A stretch of DNA of 64,000 bases from Roseiarcus sp963767245. GTDB taxonomy: Bacteria > Pseudomonadota > Alphaproteobacteria > Rhizobiales > Beijerinckiaceae. Both the position numbers and the translations under genes were made by a program. This document shows, piece by piece, positions 27,150 to 35,804 of the stretch (its first letter is position 1; the number at the start of each line of letters is the position of its first letter). The stretch covers positions 310,001 to 374,000 of the forward strand of contig CAVYDG010000013.1 in the NCBI GenBank assembly GCA_963767245.1. The letters run 5' to 3'. Under the pieces are notes generated by a model that did not search any database, was not told where the DNA came from, and saw only the letters and a list, made by a program, of their open reading frames with translations.

Positions 27150-28109
27150 TCAGGTGAAGAGATATTGTTCGGAGATGGTGGTCGAGAGGCGCGCGTTGTC
27201 CTCGATGAACTCGGTGATGAACTCGTGCAGGCCGCCCTGGAAAATTTCGGTCATGCTCGAACGCTCGAGCTTGGCGTACATTGCCCGCGCCTGGCGCTGG
27301 GCGACGCCGCTGCGCCCATCCTCGCGGGCGAGCGAATCGAGCGCGCGGTCGATGCTCTCGTAGCAGGAGATCAGCGAGCGCGGCATCGCCGCTTTCAGGA
27401 TGAGGAGGTCGGCGATCAGCCACGGCTTGACCCGGTCGCGATAGACCCAGTGATAGGCGGTCGCCGCTGAGACCGCGCGCAGGATCGCCACCCACTGGAA
27501 ATAGTCGAGCGGGCCGCCGACCGTCTCCGTCGAGGGCAGGAGCAGGTGATATTTGACATCGAGCAGGCGCGCCGTGTTGTCGGCGCGCTCGACGAAAGTG
27601 CCGAGCCGGTTGAACCAGTAGGCGTCGTTGCGCAGCATCGTGCGGTAGCAGGCGCCGTCGAAATCGAGCGAGGCCTTCTTCACATAGTCGAGGAAGCGCA
27701 TCAGCTCCTCGCGGTCGAGCGACCGGTTGCGGCCCCGGCTCATCTCGAACCGTTTGAGCTGGAGCCAGGCGTCGTTGATCGCAGTCCAGGTCTCGGCAGT
27801 GAGCGCGGTGCGCACCGCGCGTCCGGCGGCGCGCGCATTCTCGAGGCAATTGCGGATCGACGAAGAGTTCGAGAGGTCGAAGGTCAGGTATTCGACCGCC
27901 GCTTCCTCGTCGAGTTCGCCGTGCTTTTCGACGAAGCTGTCGTAGGCGCCGGCGGCATTGAGCGCCCCCTCCCATTCGCCGACCTTGTCGCTCTCGGTTT
28001 TCGGCAGATATTCGAGCCGAAGGGTCGCCTCGATGGTGCGGGCGATAAAGTCCGCCCGCTCCATCGAACGGGCGAGCCAGAAAAGATTGTCGGCGGTGCG
28101 CGCGAGCAT
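27150..28109 (-). CDS. Alpha-E domain protein (DUF403)
   Basis: 319 residues, all helical, with the family start MLARTADNLFWLARSMERAD and repeated NTARLL / WIND-like helices. ATG at 28109 is 5 bases after the ATP-grasp stop; a TTG at 28118 overlapping that stop is the alternative. Alpha-E proteins always travel with circularly permuted ATP-grasp enzymes and transglutaminase-like proteins. The set was proposed by genome-context work to form and process a peptide or amide modification. No catalytic residues are known. Confidence 0.92.
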   Translation of the reverse strand: MLARTADNLFWLARSMERADFIARTIEATLRLEYLPKTESDKVGEWEGALNAAGAYDSFVEKHGELDEEAAVEYLTFDLSNSSSIRNCLENARAAGRAVRTALTAETWTAINDAWLQLKRFEMSRGRNRSLDREELMRFLDYVKKASLDFDGACYRTMLRNDAYWFNRLGTFVERADNTARLLDVKYHLLLPSTETVGGPLDYFQWVAILRAVSAATAYHWVYRDRVKPWLIADLLILKAAMPRSLISCYESIDRALDSLAREDGRSGVAQRQARAMYAKLERSSMTEIFQGGLHEFITEFIEDNARLSTTISEQYLFT

Positions 28110-28114
28110 CGACG

Positions 28115-29545
28115 TCAAACCTGGCCTTCCGCTTCGTCAACGATCCAGGTGTCCTTGGTCCCACCGCCCTGGCTCGAATTGACGACGAGCGAGCCTGCCT
28201 TGAGCGCGACGCGGGTGAGGCCGCCAGGCACGATGCGCACGCCGTCTGCGCCCGACAGCACGAACGGGCGCAAGTCGACGTGGCGCGGCGACACGCCGCT
28301 CTCGAACGAGGACGGACAGGTCGACAGCGCCAGCGTCGGCTGGGCGATGTAATTGTTCGGATCGGCCATGATCTTGGCCCCGAACTGCTCGCGCTGGGCG
28401 GCGGTCGCATGCGGGCCGACCAGCATGCCGTAGCCGCCCGATCCGTTGACTTCCTTAACCACCAGTTGATCGAGTCGCTCCATCACGTATTTGAGCGACG
28501 CGGGCTCCCGGCAACGATAGGTCGGCACATTTTTGAGCAGCGGCTCCTCGGACAGATAGAACCGGATGAGGTCGGGTATGTAGCTGTAGATCGCCTTATC
28601 GTCGGCGATTCCGGTGCCGATCGCATTGGCGATCGTCACATTGCCAGCCAAATAGGCGCCGACAAGCCCGGGCACGCCCAAAACCGAGGCGGGATTGAAG
28701 ACCAGGGGATCGAGAAAATCATCGTCCACCCGCCGGTAGATCACATCGACCCGGCGCGGCCCGAGTGTGGTGCGCATGAACACCTGGTCGTCGTCGACGA
28801 ACAGATCGCGGCCCTCGACCAGCTCGACCCCGAGTTTGTCGGCGAGGAACGAGTGCTCGTAATAGGCGGAATTGAACGCTCCCGGAGTCAGGATCACGAT
28901 CGTTGCCTCGCCGCCATTGGGACGCGGCGCGACCGAGCGCAGGCAAGCGAGCAACTGATCGGGATAGTCGTCGACCGGGGCGACGCTATGGCGCGCGAAC
29001 AGGTCGGGAAGGAGCCGCATCGTCACTTCGCGGTTCTCCAGCATGTACGATACGCCCGACGGCGTGCGGGCGTTGTCCTCGAGGACGTAGAACTCCTCGT
29101 CGTCCACCCGCACGATGTCGATGCCGGCGATATGGACCCAGATGTCGTGCGGCGCACGCTGGCCAATCATTTCCGGCCGATAGAACGGATTGCGCACGAT
29201 CAATTCGGGCGGGACGATCGTCTCTTTCAGAATGGCGCGCGGCCCATAGACGTCCTTGAGGAAGAGGTTGAGCGCGCGCGCCCGCTGCGTCAGGCCAGCT
29301 TCAAGCCGGCGCCATTCGGCGCGCGAGATGAGGCGCGGAACGATGTCGAACGGAATGAGCCGCTCGGCGGCGTCCTTGTCGCCGTAGACGCCGAAGGTGA
29401 TGCCGATGCGCCGGAACATGAACTCGGCCTGGGCGCGGCGCGAGGCGAGGAGTTCGGGCGGCGTTTCGTCGAGCCAGCGCGCGACCTGATGATAGAGCGG
29501 CCTCGTCGGACCGCCGGAAATCCCCATCTCGTCGAACGCCGCCAT
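28115..29545 (-). CDS. Circularly permuted type 2 ATP-grasp protein
   Basis: 476 residues. A predicted amide/peptide ligase that would activate a carboxylate with ATP and join it to an amine. Recognisable family segments are GITFGVYGDKDAAERLIPFD, FYVLEDNARTPSGVSYMLEN (metal and nucleotide binding) and KEVNGSGGYGMLVGP (the glycine-rich loop). The gene is the first of the tight set ATP-grasp, alpha-E, transglutaminase-like, cupin, and lies 32 bp downstream of aat. The natural substrate of these clusters has not been established to my knowledge. Confidence 0.92.
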   Translation of the reverse strand: MAAFDEMGISGGPTRPLYHQVARWLDETPPELLASRRAQAEFMFRRIGITFGVYGDKDAAERLIPFDIVPRLISRAEWRRLEAGLTQRARALNLFLKDVYGPRAILKETIVPPELIVRNPFYRPEMIGQRAPHDIWVHIAGIDIVRVDDEEFYVLEDNARTPSGVSYMLENREVTMRLLPDLFARHSVAPVDDYPDQLLACLRSVAPRPNGGEATIVILTPGAFNSAYYEHSFLADKLGVELVEGRDLFVDDDQVFMRTTLGPRRVDVIYRRVDDDFLDPLVFNPASVLGVPGLVGAYLAGNVTIANAIGTGIADDKAIYSYIPDLIRFYLSEEPLLKNVPTYRCREPASLKYVMERLDQLVVKEVNGSGGYGMLVGPHATAAQREQFGAKIMADPNNYIAQPTLALSTCPSSFESGVSPRHVDLRPFVLSGADGVRIVPGGLTRVALKAGSLVVNSSQGGGTKDTWIVDEAEGQV

Positions 29546-29577
29546 ACCGCCTGCCCAAACTCTGTCGATGAGCGCCG

Positions 29578-30288
29578 TCAGGCCTGAACGACGCTCCGCC
29601 CCGGTAATTCGCCCGTCGCAACTTCCATGCCGTCACAGCGGGCGCGCTCGAGCGCCTCAGCGCCGCGCATCGCGACTTGCACCGGCCACGCGCCGAAATT
29701 CGCCTCGATCGTGAGCGCGTCTGCCAGCCGAAGCCGGAACGACTCGCGCGAAATCTCGGCCGCGCCGAGGCTCGCCAGGTGCTCGGTCGAGAACTGCGCG
29801 TCGAGCAGCCGGAAGCCCCCGGTCCTGAGCCGCGCGAACAGATGGACCAGCGCGACCTTCGAAGCGTCGCGGGCGCGATGGAACATGCTCTCGCCAAAGA
29901 AGGCGCCGCGCAGGCTCACGCCGTAAAGACCGCCGACCAGCTCGTCGCCCTCGTAAGCCTCGAGCGAATGGGCGTGGCCGGCGGCGAACAATTCGCCATA
30001 GAGCCGCACGATCTCGTCGTTGATCCAGGTCTTCTCGCGCTCGGCGCAGGCGCGGACCACTGTCTCGAATGCGCGGTCGGCAACGACCCGATATCGATCC
30101 GACCGCACCGTCTTGGCGAGGCGGCGCGAAACAGCGAGGCCATCGAGCGGGAAGATTCCTCGCTCGTGCGGCTCGACCCAGAACAATTCCTTGGCGTCGC
30201 GGCTCTCGGCCATCGGAAAGACGCCGATCGAGTAGGCCCGGAGCAGAATGTCCGCCGTCAGCTCGAATTTTCGCGGCGCGGTCTTCAT
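29578..30288 (-). CDS. aat: Leucyl/phenylalanyl-tRNA-protein transferase
   Basis: 236 residues from ATG 30288 (MKTAPRKFELTADILL). It transfers Leu or Phe from aminoacyl-tRNA to N-terminal Arg or Lys of proteins, marking them for ClpSAP (bacterial N-end rule). Family motifs are YSIGVFPMAE, LFWVEPHERGIFPL, TWINDEI, HSLEAYEGDELVGGLYGV and FFGESMFHRARDASKVALVHL. An upstream ATG at 30324 would add 12 residues. It seems to be the first gene of the leftward run into the ATP-grasp cluster. Confidence 0.93.
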   Translation of the reverse strand: MKTAPRKFELTADILLRAYSIGVFPMAESRDAKELFWVEPHERGIFPLDGLAVSRRLAKTVRSDRYRVVADRAFETVVRACAEREKTWINDEIVRLYGELFAAGHAHSLEAYEGDELVGGLYGVSLRGAFFGESMFHRARDASKVALVHLFARLRTGGFRLLDAQFSTEHLASLGAAEISRESFRLRLADALTIEANFGAWPVQVAMRGAEALERARCDGMEVATGELPGRSVVQA

Positions 30289-30380
30289 GCCTGCGATCGT
30301 GGAACCGTCCGCGCGCGCCGTCAAGCCGACTGGAAATCAGTCCAACGGCTTTGGCGAACTCATTCATGGGCCGCGTACGG

Positions 30381-31010
30381 CTAGGCGCCGGCCTGCTCCG
30401 CCTCTCGCCTCGCGCTCCGCCTGGGCCAGGCGCTCCACGACATTCCCGCAATCGCTGCGAGCACGAGCGCGGCGGAAGCGAGGGTCGGGGGGTGGGTCGG
30501 CGCTTCGCTCCATCTCGGAAAGACAACTTCGTTTGTATTGAATGGCTCGTCGCTGAAACGGCAGAGCGTGAGGGAAGCCCCATTGGCCAGCATTTCCGTC
30601 TCGATCTTGCCAATGAGCGCTTCGACGGCGTTGCGATCGACGCGCGGCGTCTCGCGCAATTGCAGCAGCAGCGCCCGCGCCGCGGCGAGATAGGCGTGAG
30701 CGCACTCGTTGAACGGGCTCAACTCGTCCGTGATGCTGCCGGGAACAAGGCCCCAGAGACAGGCAAAGGACTGCAGATTCAGGTAATCTTCCAACCGCCA
30801 CGTGGTCATGTCAGACCCGGTCCGGTCGCGCGCGAGCCCGCGGATGCTGGACAGATTATCGGCGATCACCGCCATCTGGCCGTGCGTAAGACTTGGAATG
30901 GCGATGCCCCCGGTGGGCGGCCCGCCGGTTGCGGCGATCCGATGCGCTTCACCCGGCGACGCTGCGAGCATCGTGAGGGCCGTAAGGAGAGCGGCAAGCA
31001 GGCGGATCAC
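30381..31010 (-). CDS. Secreted/membrane-anchored protein of the cbt operon, unknown function
   Basis: 209 residues from GTG 31010, which overlaps the stop of the phosphatase-like gene (GTGA), so the genes are coupled. An N-terminal signal peptide (VIRLLAALLTALTMLAASPGEA) is followed by a soluble domain with paired Cys (QSFACLWG, FNECAHAY, LTLCRF). A C-terminal hydrophobic segment (LASAALVLAAIAGMSWSAW) ends in Arg residues. The layout is a periplasmic domain with a membrane anchor. Its place at the end of a cobalamin-riboswitch operon suggests a role in cobalt uptake, but no family was recognised. Confidence 0.7.
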   Translation of the reverse strand: MIRLLAALLTALTMLAASPGEAHRIAATGGPPTGGIAIPSLTHGQMAVIADNLSSIRGLARDRTGSDMTTWRLEDYLNLQSFACLWGLVPGSITDELSPFNECAHAYLAAARALLLQLRETPRVDRNAVEALIGKIETEMLANGASLTLCRFSDEPFNTNEVVFPRWSEAPTHPPTLASAALVLAAIAGMSWSAWPRRSARREAEQAGA

Positions 31011-31582
31011 CGTTGCGCTCCCAGGGCCTCGAGCGCCACCAGATTCCAGCGCCCGTCCCGGCCGCTGAGCCTCGCCACCGAGAGCGGCGCGACATCGATC
31101 CGCCAGAAGGACGAGGAACCGGCGCCAAGCGCGCTCACGATCGCGGCGCGAACGACCGAGGCATGAGTGATCGCCAAAGTCGCACTGTCGCGAGCCAACG
31201 ATTCGGCGAGCCAGCCGCCGACCCGAAGGAGCAGCGCGGCCAGCGATTCGCCGCCATGCGGAGCCGCATCGGGATCGCCGAGCCATGCCCTGAACCCGTC
31301 TGGCTCGCGCGCGGCGACATCGCTCGAGGCGAGACCGCGCCAGCGCCCATAGTCGCAATCCCTGAGCGCCGTCTCGACGTCGGCGCCTAACCCTAGCGCC
31401 GCGGCCGTCTCACGCGCGACGCGGGCCGGGGCGGTGAGGACGCGGCCGTAGGATCGCAGCCGGCCACTCAACGCTTCGAGGGCGGCGACGGCGGGCGCCT
31501 CGAGCGCTTCGTCGTCGGGAAACCGGGCCGCGCGGGTCGCCGAGGAAGCGCCGTGAGCGAGCAAGTCGAGCCGCGCGGTCAT
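31007..31582 (-). CDS. Histidine-phosphatase-like protein, degenerate RHG motif
   Basis: 191 residues of the histidine phosphatase superfamily, the fold of CobC-type alpha-ribazole phosphatases of cobalamin synthesis. The usual N-terminal LxRHG is LLAHGASS here: the His is kept but the first Arg is Ala. The second Arg region (TAPARVARETAAALG), CDYGRWRGL and the second catalytic His (ITHASVVRAAI) are present. It lies between cbtA and a coupled secreted-protein gene on the same strand. Reduced activity or a binding role is possible. Confidence 0.8.
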   Translation of the reverse strand: MTARLDLLAHGASSATRAARFPDDEALEAPAVAALEALSGRLRSYGRVLTAPARVARETAAALGLGADVETALRDCDYGRWRGLASSDVAAREPDGFRAWLGDPDAAPHGGESLAALLLRVGGWLAESLARDSATLAITHASVVRAAIVSALGAGSSSFWRIDVAPLSVARLSGRDGRWNLVALEALGAQR

Positions 31583-31599
31583 GGGCCCGCGCGCCTGGA

Positions 31600-32387
31600 T
31601 CAGGCCGTCTGCAGCCTGCCGGCCTGCCTCGCCAAGCCGAAATCGCGCTCGACCCAGGCGCCGAAGCCAAGCCCGATGACCGTCCACATGATCGCCTGCG
31701 CGCCGAGCGAAGCCATGCGGAACTGCCAGAGCACGACCGCCGGGAAGCCTTCGGGAACCTCGTTCAGCGGCGGCATCGCAAAGGCGAAAATGACGACCGC
31801 GATGATGTAGACCGCCGCGCCGATCAGCGTCGCGTTCCACGCGCCGTGCTGCTCGACGAGGCGATTGCGGACATTCCAGGCGAGAATCATAGAGCCAAGG
31901 GACAAAGAATCATGCCGAAATAGATCGCGGTCCGCAGACCGATCGTATCGGGGTTGCCAATCGACGGCGGATTCGCCGGATATTTGAGGATCGGGACGGC
32001 GTAGACGGCGACGAAGCCGCTTAGCGCGATCAAAGCCGCATTCAGCCTCGGGCTGAAATCCCCCATCCGGCCGTAGAGGATCGCGAAAGCAAGCGCGAAC
32101 AGACCGCCGAACGCAACATTGTAGGTCATGACGCCGGTGAAGAGTCCAATTCCGGCTTGCACCGGACGACTAACCAGCTCGGGCTCTTCTTCATATGGAG
32201 GCGGGTTTTCGCCTTTCGCCACCGCGGCGTCATGCTCAGCCTTGGCTTTCTGCTCGTCCATTGCCGATTTAAAGGCGATCGCCCGGTCGACCGCCGGCTC
32301 GCCATAGACTTTCAGCAAGCAGAACGAAAGAAGACCAGCAACAAGGCCGACGATCATGCCGCGCCACAACAAAGATCCCGTTGTCAT
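31600..32387 (-). pseudogene. cbtA: Cobalt transporter subunit CbtA, one frameshift
   Basis: The N-terminal part (32387 to about 31905: MTTGSLLWRGMIVGLVAGLL ... RTAIYFGMIL) and the C-terminal part (SLGSMILAWNVRNRLVEQHG ... LARQAGRLQTA) are in different frames. Adding one T at the TTT run at 31904-31906 joins them into one protein of about 262 residues, the usual CbtA length. It has five or so membrane segments and the loop PPPYEEEPELVSRPVQAG. CbtA/CbtB are predicted cobalt importers under B12 control. The gene is probably intact in the organism and split here by a base-calling or real single-base deletion. Confidence 0.85.
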
Positions 32388-32515
32388 CTTATTTGATCCT
32401 CAACCCAAGCCGCCCCCAGCGCGGTCATAGATACCGGCGCCATCGCGAGCGAAGCCAACGCATGTCTTCCCGGAAAAGGCACGCCCGACGTCTGAGGAGT
32501 CGGGGTGCTACGCCG

Positions 32516-32728
32516 TCAGTGGCAGGGGAAGCCGAGGAGATGGCGGCTGTCATGCACGAATTCGTGCACGTACATGCCCTTGACAATCGAGGTCGCGCCC
32601 TCTTCCGCTCCAACGAAATAGACGCCGAGCAAACAGATGAGGCCCGCGAAGATTACCCAGGGGAGTGCTTCGCGAAGTGGAATTGCAGCGACGCCGGCAG
32701 TCGGCGCGAAATTCGTAGCTGTGGCCAT
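32516..32728 (-). CDS. cbtB: Cobalt transporter subunit CbtB
   Basis: 70 residues with one membrane helix (LPWVIFAGLICLLGVYFVG) and a C-terminal His-rich tail ending VHEFVHDSRHLLGFPCH. This is the hallmark of CbtB, the small metal-binding partner of CbtA. It is the first gene after a cobalamin riboswitch. The start codon at 32728 lies just after a hairpin that contains the Shine-Dalgarno sequence. The gene lies 128 bp upstream of cbtA on the same strand. Confidence 0.93.
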   Translation of the reverse strand: MATATNFAPTAGVAAIPLREALPWVIFAGLICLLGVYFVGAEEGATSIVKGMYVHEFVHDSRHLLGFPCH

Positions 32729-32736
32729 GAACCAAT

Positions 32737-32750
32737 ACTCCTCGGGGAGT
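32737..32750 (-). promoter_or_regulatory. cbtB: Hairpin that sequesters the cbtB ribosome binding site
   Basis: On the minus strand ACTCC-CCGA-GGAGT forms a perfect 5-bp stem with a four-base loop. Its 3' arm GGAGT is the Shine-Dalgarno sequence, 8 bases before the cbtB ATG. Together with the cobalamin riboswitch upstream this suggests control of translation initiation. Confidence 0.65.
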
Positions 32751-32779
32751 TCGCGTCCCCATGCAAGACGCGCTTGGCT

Positions 32780-32895
32780 TAAGGAGCAGGTCTGGCTCTC
32801 GGCTGAATAACCGATCACAGTGGCGCGACCGCACCGGATTCTCACCGGCTTCCGTTCCTGAAACAATACGCCCGGCGACGATACTCCGAACCAGC
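32780..32895 (-). promoter_or_regulatory. Cobalamin (B12) riboswitch upstream of cbtB
   Basis: On the minus strand the conserved core is visible in order: GGAAGCCGGTGAGAATCCGG, then GCGCCACTGTGATCGG, then GCCGAGAGCCAGACCTGC. These match the central B12-box elements of AdoCbl riboswitches. The 5' edge is approximate. High adenosylcobalamin should lower cbtB/cbtA expression through the hairpin over the cbtB ribosome binding site. Confidence 0.9.
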
Positions 32896-33165
32896 GTGCT
32901 GTCAAATTCGCATCGGGTTGCCGCTCCGATCCGCTGGCGACGCGCGGACGGGCGCCATCTGAAGACGCTCTCGGTTATGTCATCATCGGAATATTTGTCT
33001 TGAGCTGGCCCGGTTCGATGGTCTTCTACAACCTCAAGGGTTATTTGGAATTGAGGTCAATTCGGCCGGGGAGGCTGACGCCTCGCCAATGCGCGCGCTT
33101 CCCCGCGGAGGCCGCCAATGGCGAGGGCAAGAGACGATTCGCCCTCTTCTATCCGGGATGCTCAG

Positions 33166-34412
33166 ATGAACGCGACAGATGTGATGCTCGCCGAGTTCCA
33201 GGCTCGGCGCCCCGGCATGAGCCTCGACCGGAAGTTCTATACCGACCCCGAGTTCTACCGCCTCGATCTCGAAACCCTCTTCTACCGCGACTGGATGTTC
33301 GCCGGCCACGATTGCGAGATCCCGGCGCCGGGCGACTATTTCACGATCCAGATCGGCGACTACCCGATCATCGTCCTCCGCGGCCGCGACGGGGCGATCC
33401 GCGCCCTCCACAATACCTGCCGGCATCGCGGCTCGCGCATCTGCCCGGCGCCCAAGGGCGCGGCGAAGCGGCTCGTCTGCCCCTATCATCAATGGACCTA
33501 CGATCTCGACGGCAGTTTGATCCGCGCCCGGCATGCAGGACGGCCGAATCGACAAGGCGCAATTCGGTCTCAAGCCTGTCCGCTGCGAAAGCGCCGGCGG
33601 CTTTATCTTCGTCTGCGTCGCGCCGGTCGCGCCGAGCTTCGAGCCATTTCCGGGCGCAACTCGAAAGCTATGTGTCGCCGCACAGGCTCGCCGACGCCAG
33701 GATCGCCTTCGAGAGCACGATCGTCGAGAACGGCAACTGGAAGCTGGTGTGGGAGAACAATCGCGAGTGCTATCACTGCGCCGCGAACCATCCGGAGCTG
33801 TTGCCGGACATTTCCCGAGCGGCCGACCGTTTCGGGAATCAGCGACGCCCTCGACGACCGCGAGATGACCTCGCACTGGGAACGATGCGAGGCGGCGGGG
33901 CTGCCCAGCGCGTTCCTGCTTTCGGAATCGGGACAGTACCGGACGAGCCGGATTCCTCTCCATGACAACGCGGTCAGCTACACGATGTCGGGCCGGGCGG
34001 CGGTCGGTCGCCCGCTGAGCGACGCCGTCACCGAGCCGAATATCGGTTCGCTCCTGATCTTCCATTATCCGTCGACCTGGAATCACGTGCTGGGCGATCA
34101 CGCGGTTTCGTTCCAGGTGTTGCCGATCGGTCCGATGCAGACCCAGGTCAGGACGAAATGGCTGGTTCACAAGGACGCCGTCGAGGGCAAGGATTATTCG
34201 GTCGAGGAGCTCACTCACGTCTGGCGGGCGACCAACGATCAGGATCGCCGCGTCGTCGAGGAAAACCAGATCGGCATCCGTTCTCCCGCCTACGAGCCTG
34301 GTCCCTACGCGCCAGACCATGAAGGCGGGGTCTGCAATTCGTCGATTGGTACTGCCGGACGATGCAGCGGAATCTCGGCGGCGAACGGGCGAATCTCAGC
34401 CGCGTCGCCTGA
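33166..34412 (+). pseudogene. Rieske oxygenase alpha subunit (GbcA-like), several frameshifts
   Basis: A ring-hydroxylating-type oxygenase. The Rieske site is intact (NTCRHRGSRIC ... RLVCPYHQWTYD), and so is the mononuclear iron region (NRECYHCAANHPEL). Sense moves between frames near 33532, 33645, 33800 and 34330, and the last piece (LQFVDWYCRTMQRNLGGER, then ANLSRVA) ends at TGA 34410-34412. The homologous family includes GbcA, the oxygenase that demethylates glycine betaine. The start ATG at 33166 gives MNATDVMLAEFQARRPGMSL. Four shifts in one gene suggest true decay or a badly polished stretch. Confidence 0.85.
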
Positions 34413-34436
34413 GGCGCGTTGCGATCAGACAAACAC

Positions 34437-34583
34437 AACCCCCCTCGCCCTGAGGCGCCGCGCAGCGGCCTCGAAAGCCGCCCTGAGCGCCGAAGGCCGC
34501 GCTCCAGCGCTCGGCGGCGGTCGCCGCTTGGAATGTCCTTCGAGCCCCCGGACTGTGATCCGGGGGGCCTTCGGCGCTCCTCA
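34437..34583. repeat. Palindromic intergenic repeat with two hairpins
   Basis: The block between the Rieske pseudogene and the GNAT gene has hairpin-forming pieces. One is GGCGCCGCGCAGCGGCCTCG; another is CCCCCGG and CCGGGGG with a short loop at 34545-34567, flanked by CCTTCGAG and GGCCTTCGGCGCTCC. Related pieces recur at 51600-51720 and 63129-63153. Such elements mark transcript ends in related genomes. Confidence 0.6.
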
Positions 34584-35063
34584 TGATACGGGGGCGCTTT
34601 CGATCCGCTTCCTCATGGTGACGACGGTCCCGCCGCGGAACGGCTCGGTCCGGTCGATCGCGTAGCCGAGCCTGGCGTAAAGCGCGAGATTGGCGGCGAA
34701 GGCCGCGTTGGTCTGAAGGCGGATTTCGCCACGCCCCGCCTCGGCCGTGCGCGCCTCGGCATGGGCGAGCAGCAGGCGCCCATAGCCCCTGCCCTGACGG
34801 TCGGGCGCGACCGCGACGTTCTCGATCCACAGATGATCGGGACGGAGGATCGTCTCGATGAGCCCCGCGAGCGCGCCGCCGACCGTCAGGAGATCGATCG
34901 CGTGCTCGCGCACGGCGCGGTCATAGTCGGCCAGCATCGGCAGCGGCTCGCGGCCGATGAGCGCGACCCATTTGGCGTAGGCTGCGCGCGTCAGGTCGCG
35001 GATGCTCGCAGCGTCTTGCAAGGCGGCGGGCCGGATTTCGATCGAGGGAGCGGGCGACGACAT
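34581..35063 (-). CDS. GNAT-family N-acetyltransferase
   Basis: 160 residues from ATG 35063 (MSSPAPSIEIRPAALQDAAS). Acetyl-CoA binding is marked by VAVAPDRQGRGYGRLLLAHAE (the Q/RxxGxG/A motif). The C-terminal half YARLGYAIDRTEPF is also typical of GNAT proteins. The acceptor is unknown. A longer ORF starts at 35120 but without a better start signal. The 3' end abuts a palindromic repeat. Confidence 0.88.
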   Translation of the reverse strand: MSSPAPSIEIRPAALQDAASIRDLTRAAYAKWVALIGREPLPMLADYDRAVREHAIDLLTVGGALAGLIETILRPDHLWIENVAVAPDRQGRGYGRLLLAHAEARTAEAGRGEIRLQTNAAFAANLALYARLGYAIDRTEPFRGGTVVTMRKRIESAPVS

Positions 35064-35197
35064 CGGGGCGATTATGCCGGGTAGAAATGAGCCCGCAACA
35101 CCAAGTCGCGGCGATGCCATCTGGCGCTTATGGTAGGCCTTGTGTGCGCGTTCGCGAGCGCGGGCTCCCGTGAGGGCAAAGAGGAGAGCATCGAATC

Positions 35198-35782
35198 ATG
35201 GGATCGGCCGCCCGTGTCACTTCGGCAGCGGAGGGCTTGCCGCGTCGGCGCTTCACGGTCGCCGAAGTCGAGGCGATGGTCGCCGCAGGAATGATGGAGG
35301 AGGACGAGCGCGTCGAGCTGATTGGTGGCGAACTGGTTCCAATGTCGCCGAAGGGCCTCCAGCATGAGGTCCTTAAGACGGCGATGGCGGATCGATGGTA
35401 TCGCCTGCCGGAGCGCGAGGTCGATCTCGCAATCGCCACGACGTTCCGCCTGAGCGAGGACACCTACCTCGAGCCGGACGTCGTGATCTATCCACGCGCT
35501 AGCGGCATTCGCGGCCTCTCGGCAGCGACGGCGCTGCTCGTGGTCGAGATCGCCGATTCTTCCTTGCGGTACGACCTGGGCCGCAAGGCGGCGCTGTACG
35601 CCAGCTTCGGAATTCGCGAGCTTTGGGTCATCGACGCGGTTCGGCTGACAACGCGCATCTTCCGGGCGCCCGCCACGGACGGCTATCGCGAGGCGCGCGA
35701 CTTTGGCCCGCAGGACAAACTTGTTCCGCTCCTCGCGCCGCAGGCGTTCGCGCTGCGGCTCGACGAGCTGGAGCTGAGCTAA
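35198..35782 (+). CDS. Uma2-family protein (DUF820, PD-(D/E)XK nuclease fold)
   Basis: 194 residues. The family plan is clear: RRRFTVAEVEAMVAAGMMEEDERVELIGGEL near the start, LEPDVVIYPR (acidic active-site region), LLVVEIADSSLRYDLGRKAALYASFGIRELWVID (the E-x-K strand). Uma2 proteins share the restriction-endonuclease fold, but their role is unsettled; some are mobile or stress-linked. It is divergent from the GNAT gene and not part of an operon. Confidence 0.9.
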   Translation: MGSAARVTSAAEGLPRRRFTVAEVEAMVAAGMMEEDERVELIGGELVPMSPKGLQHEVLKTAMADRWYRLPEREVDLAIATTFRLSEDTYLEPDVVIYPRASGIRGLSAATALLVVEIADSSLRYDLGRKAALYASFGIRELWVIDAVRLTTRIFRAPATDGYREARDFGPQDKLVPLLAPQAFALRLDELELS

Positions 35783-35804
35783 GGGGGACGCTGCCCCTTC
35801 CCGC

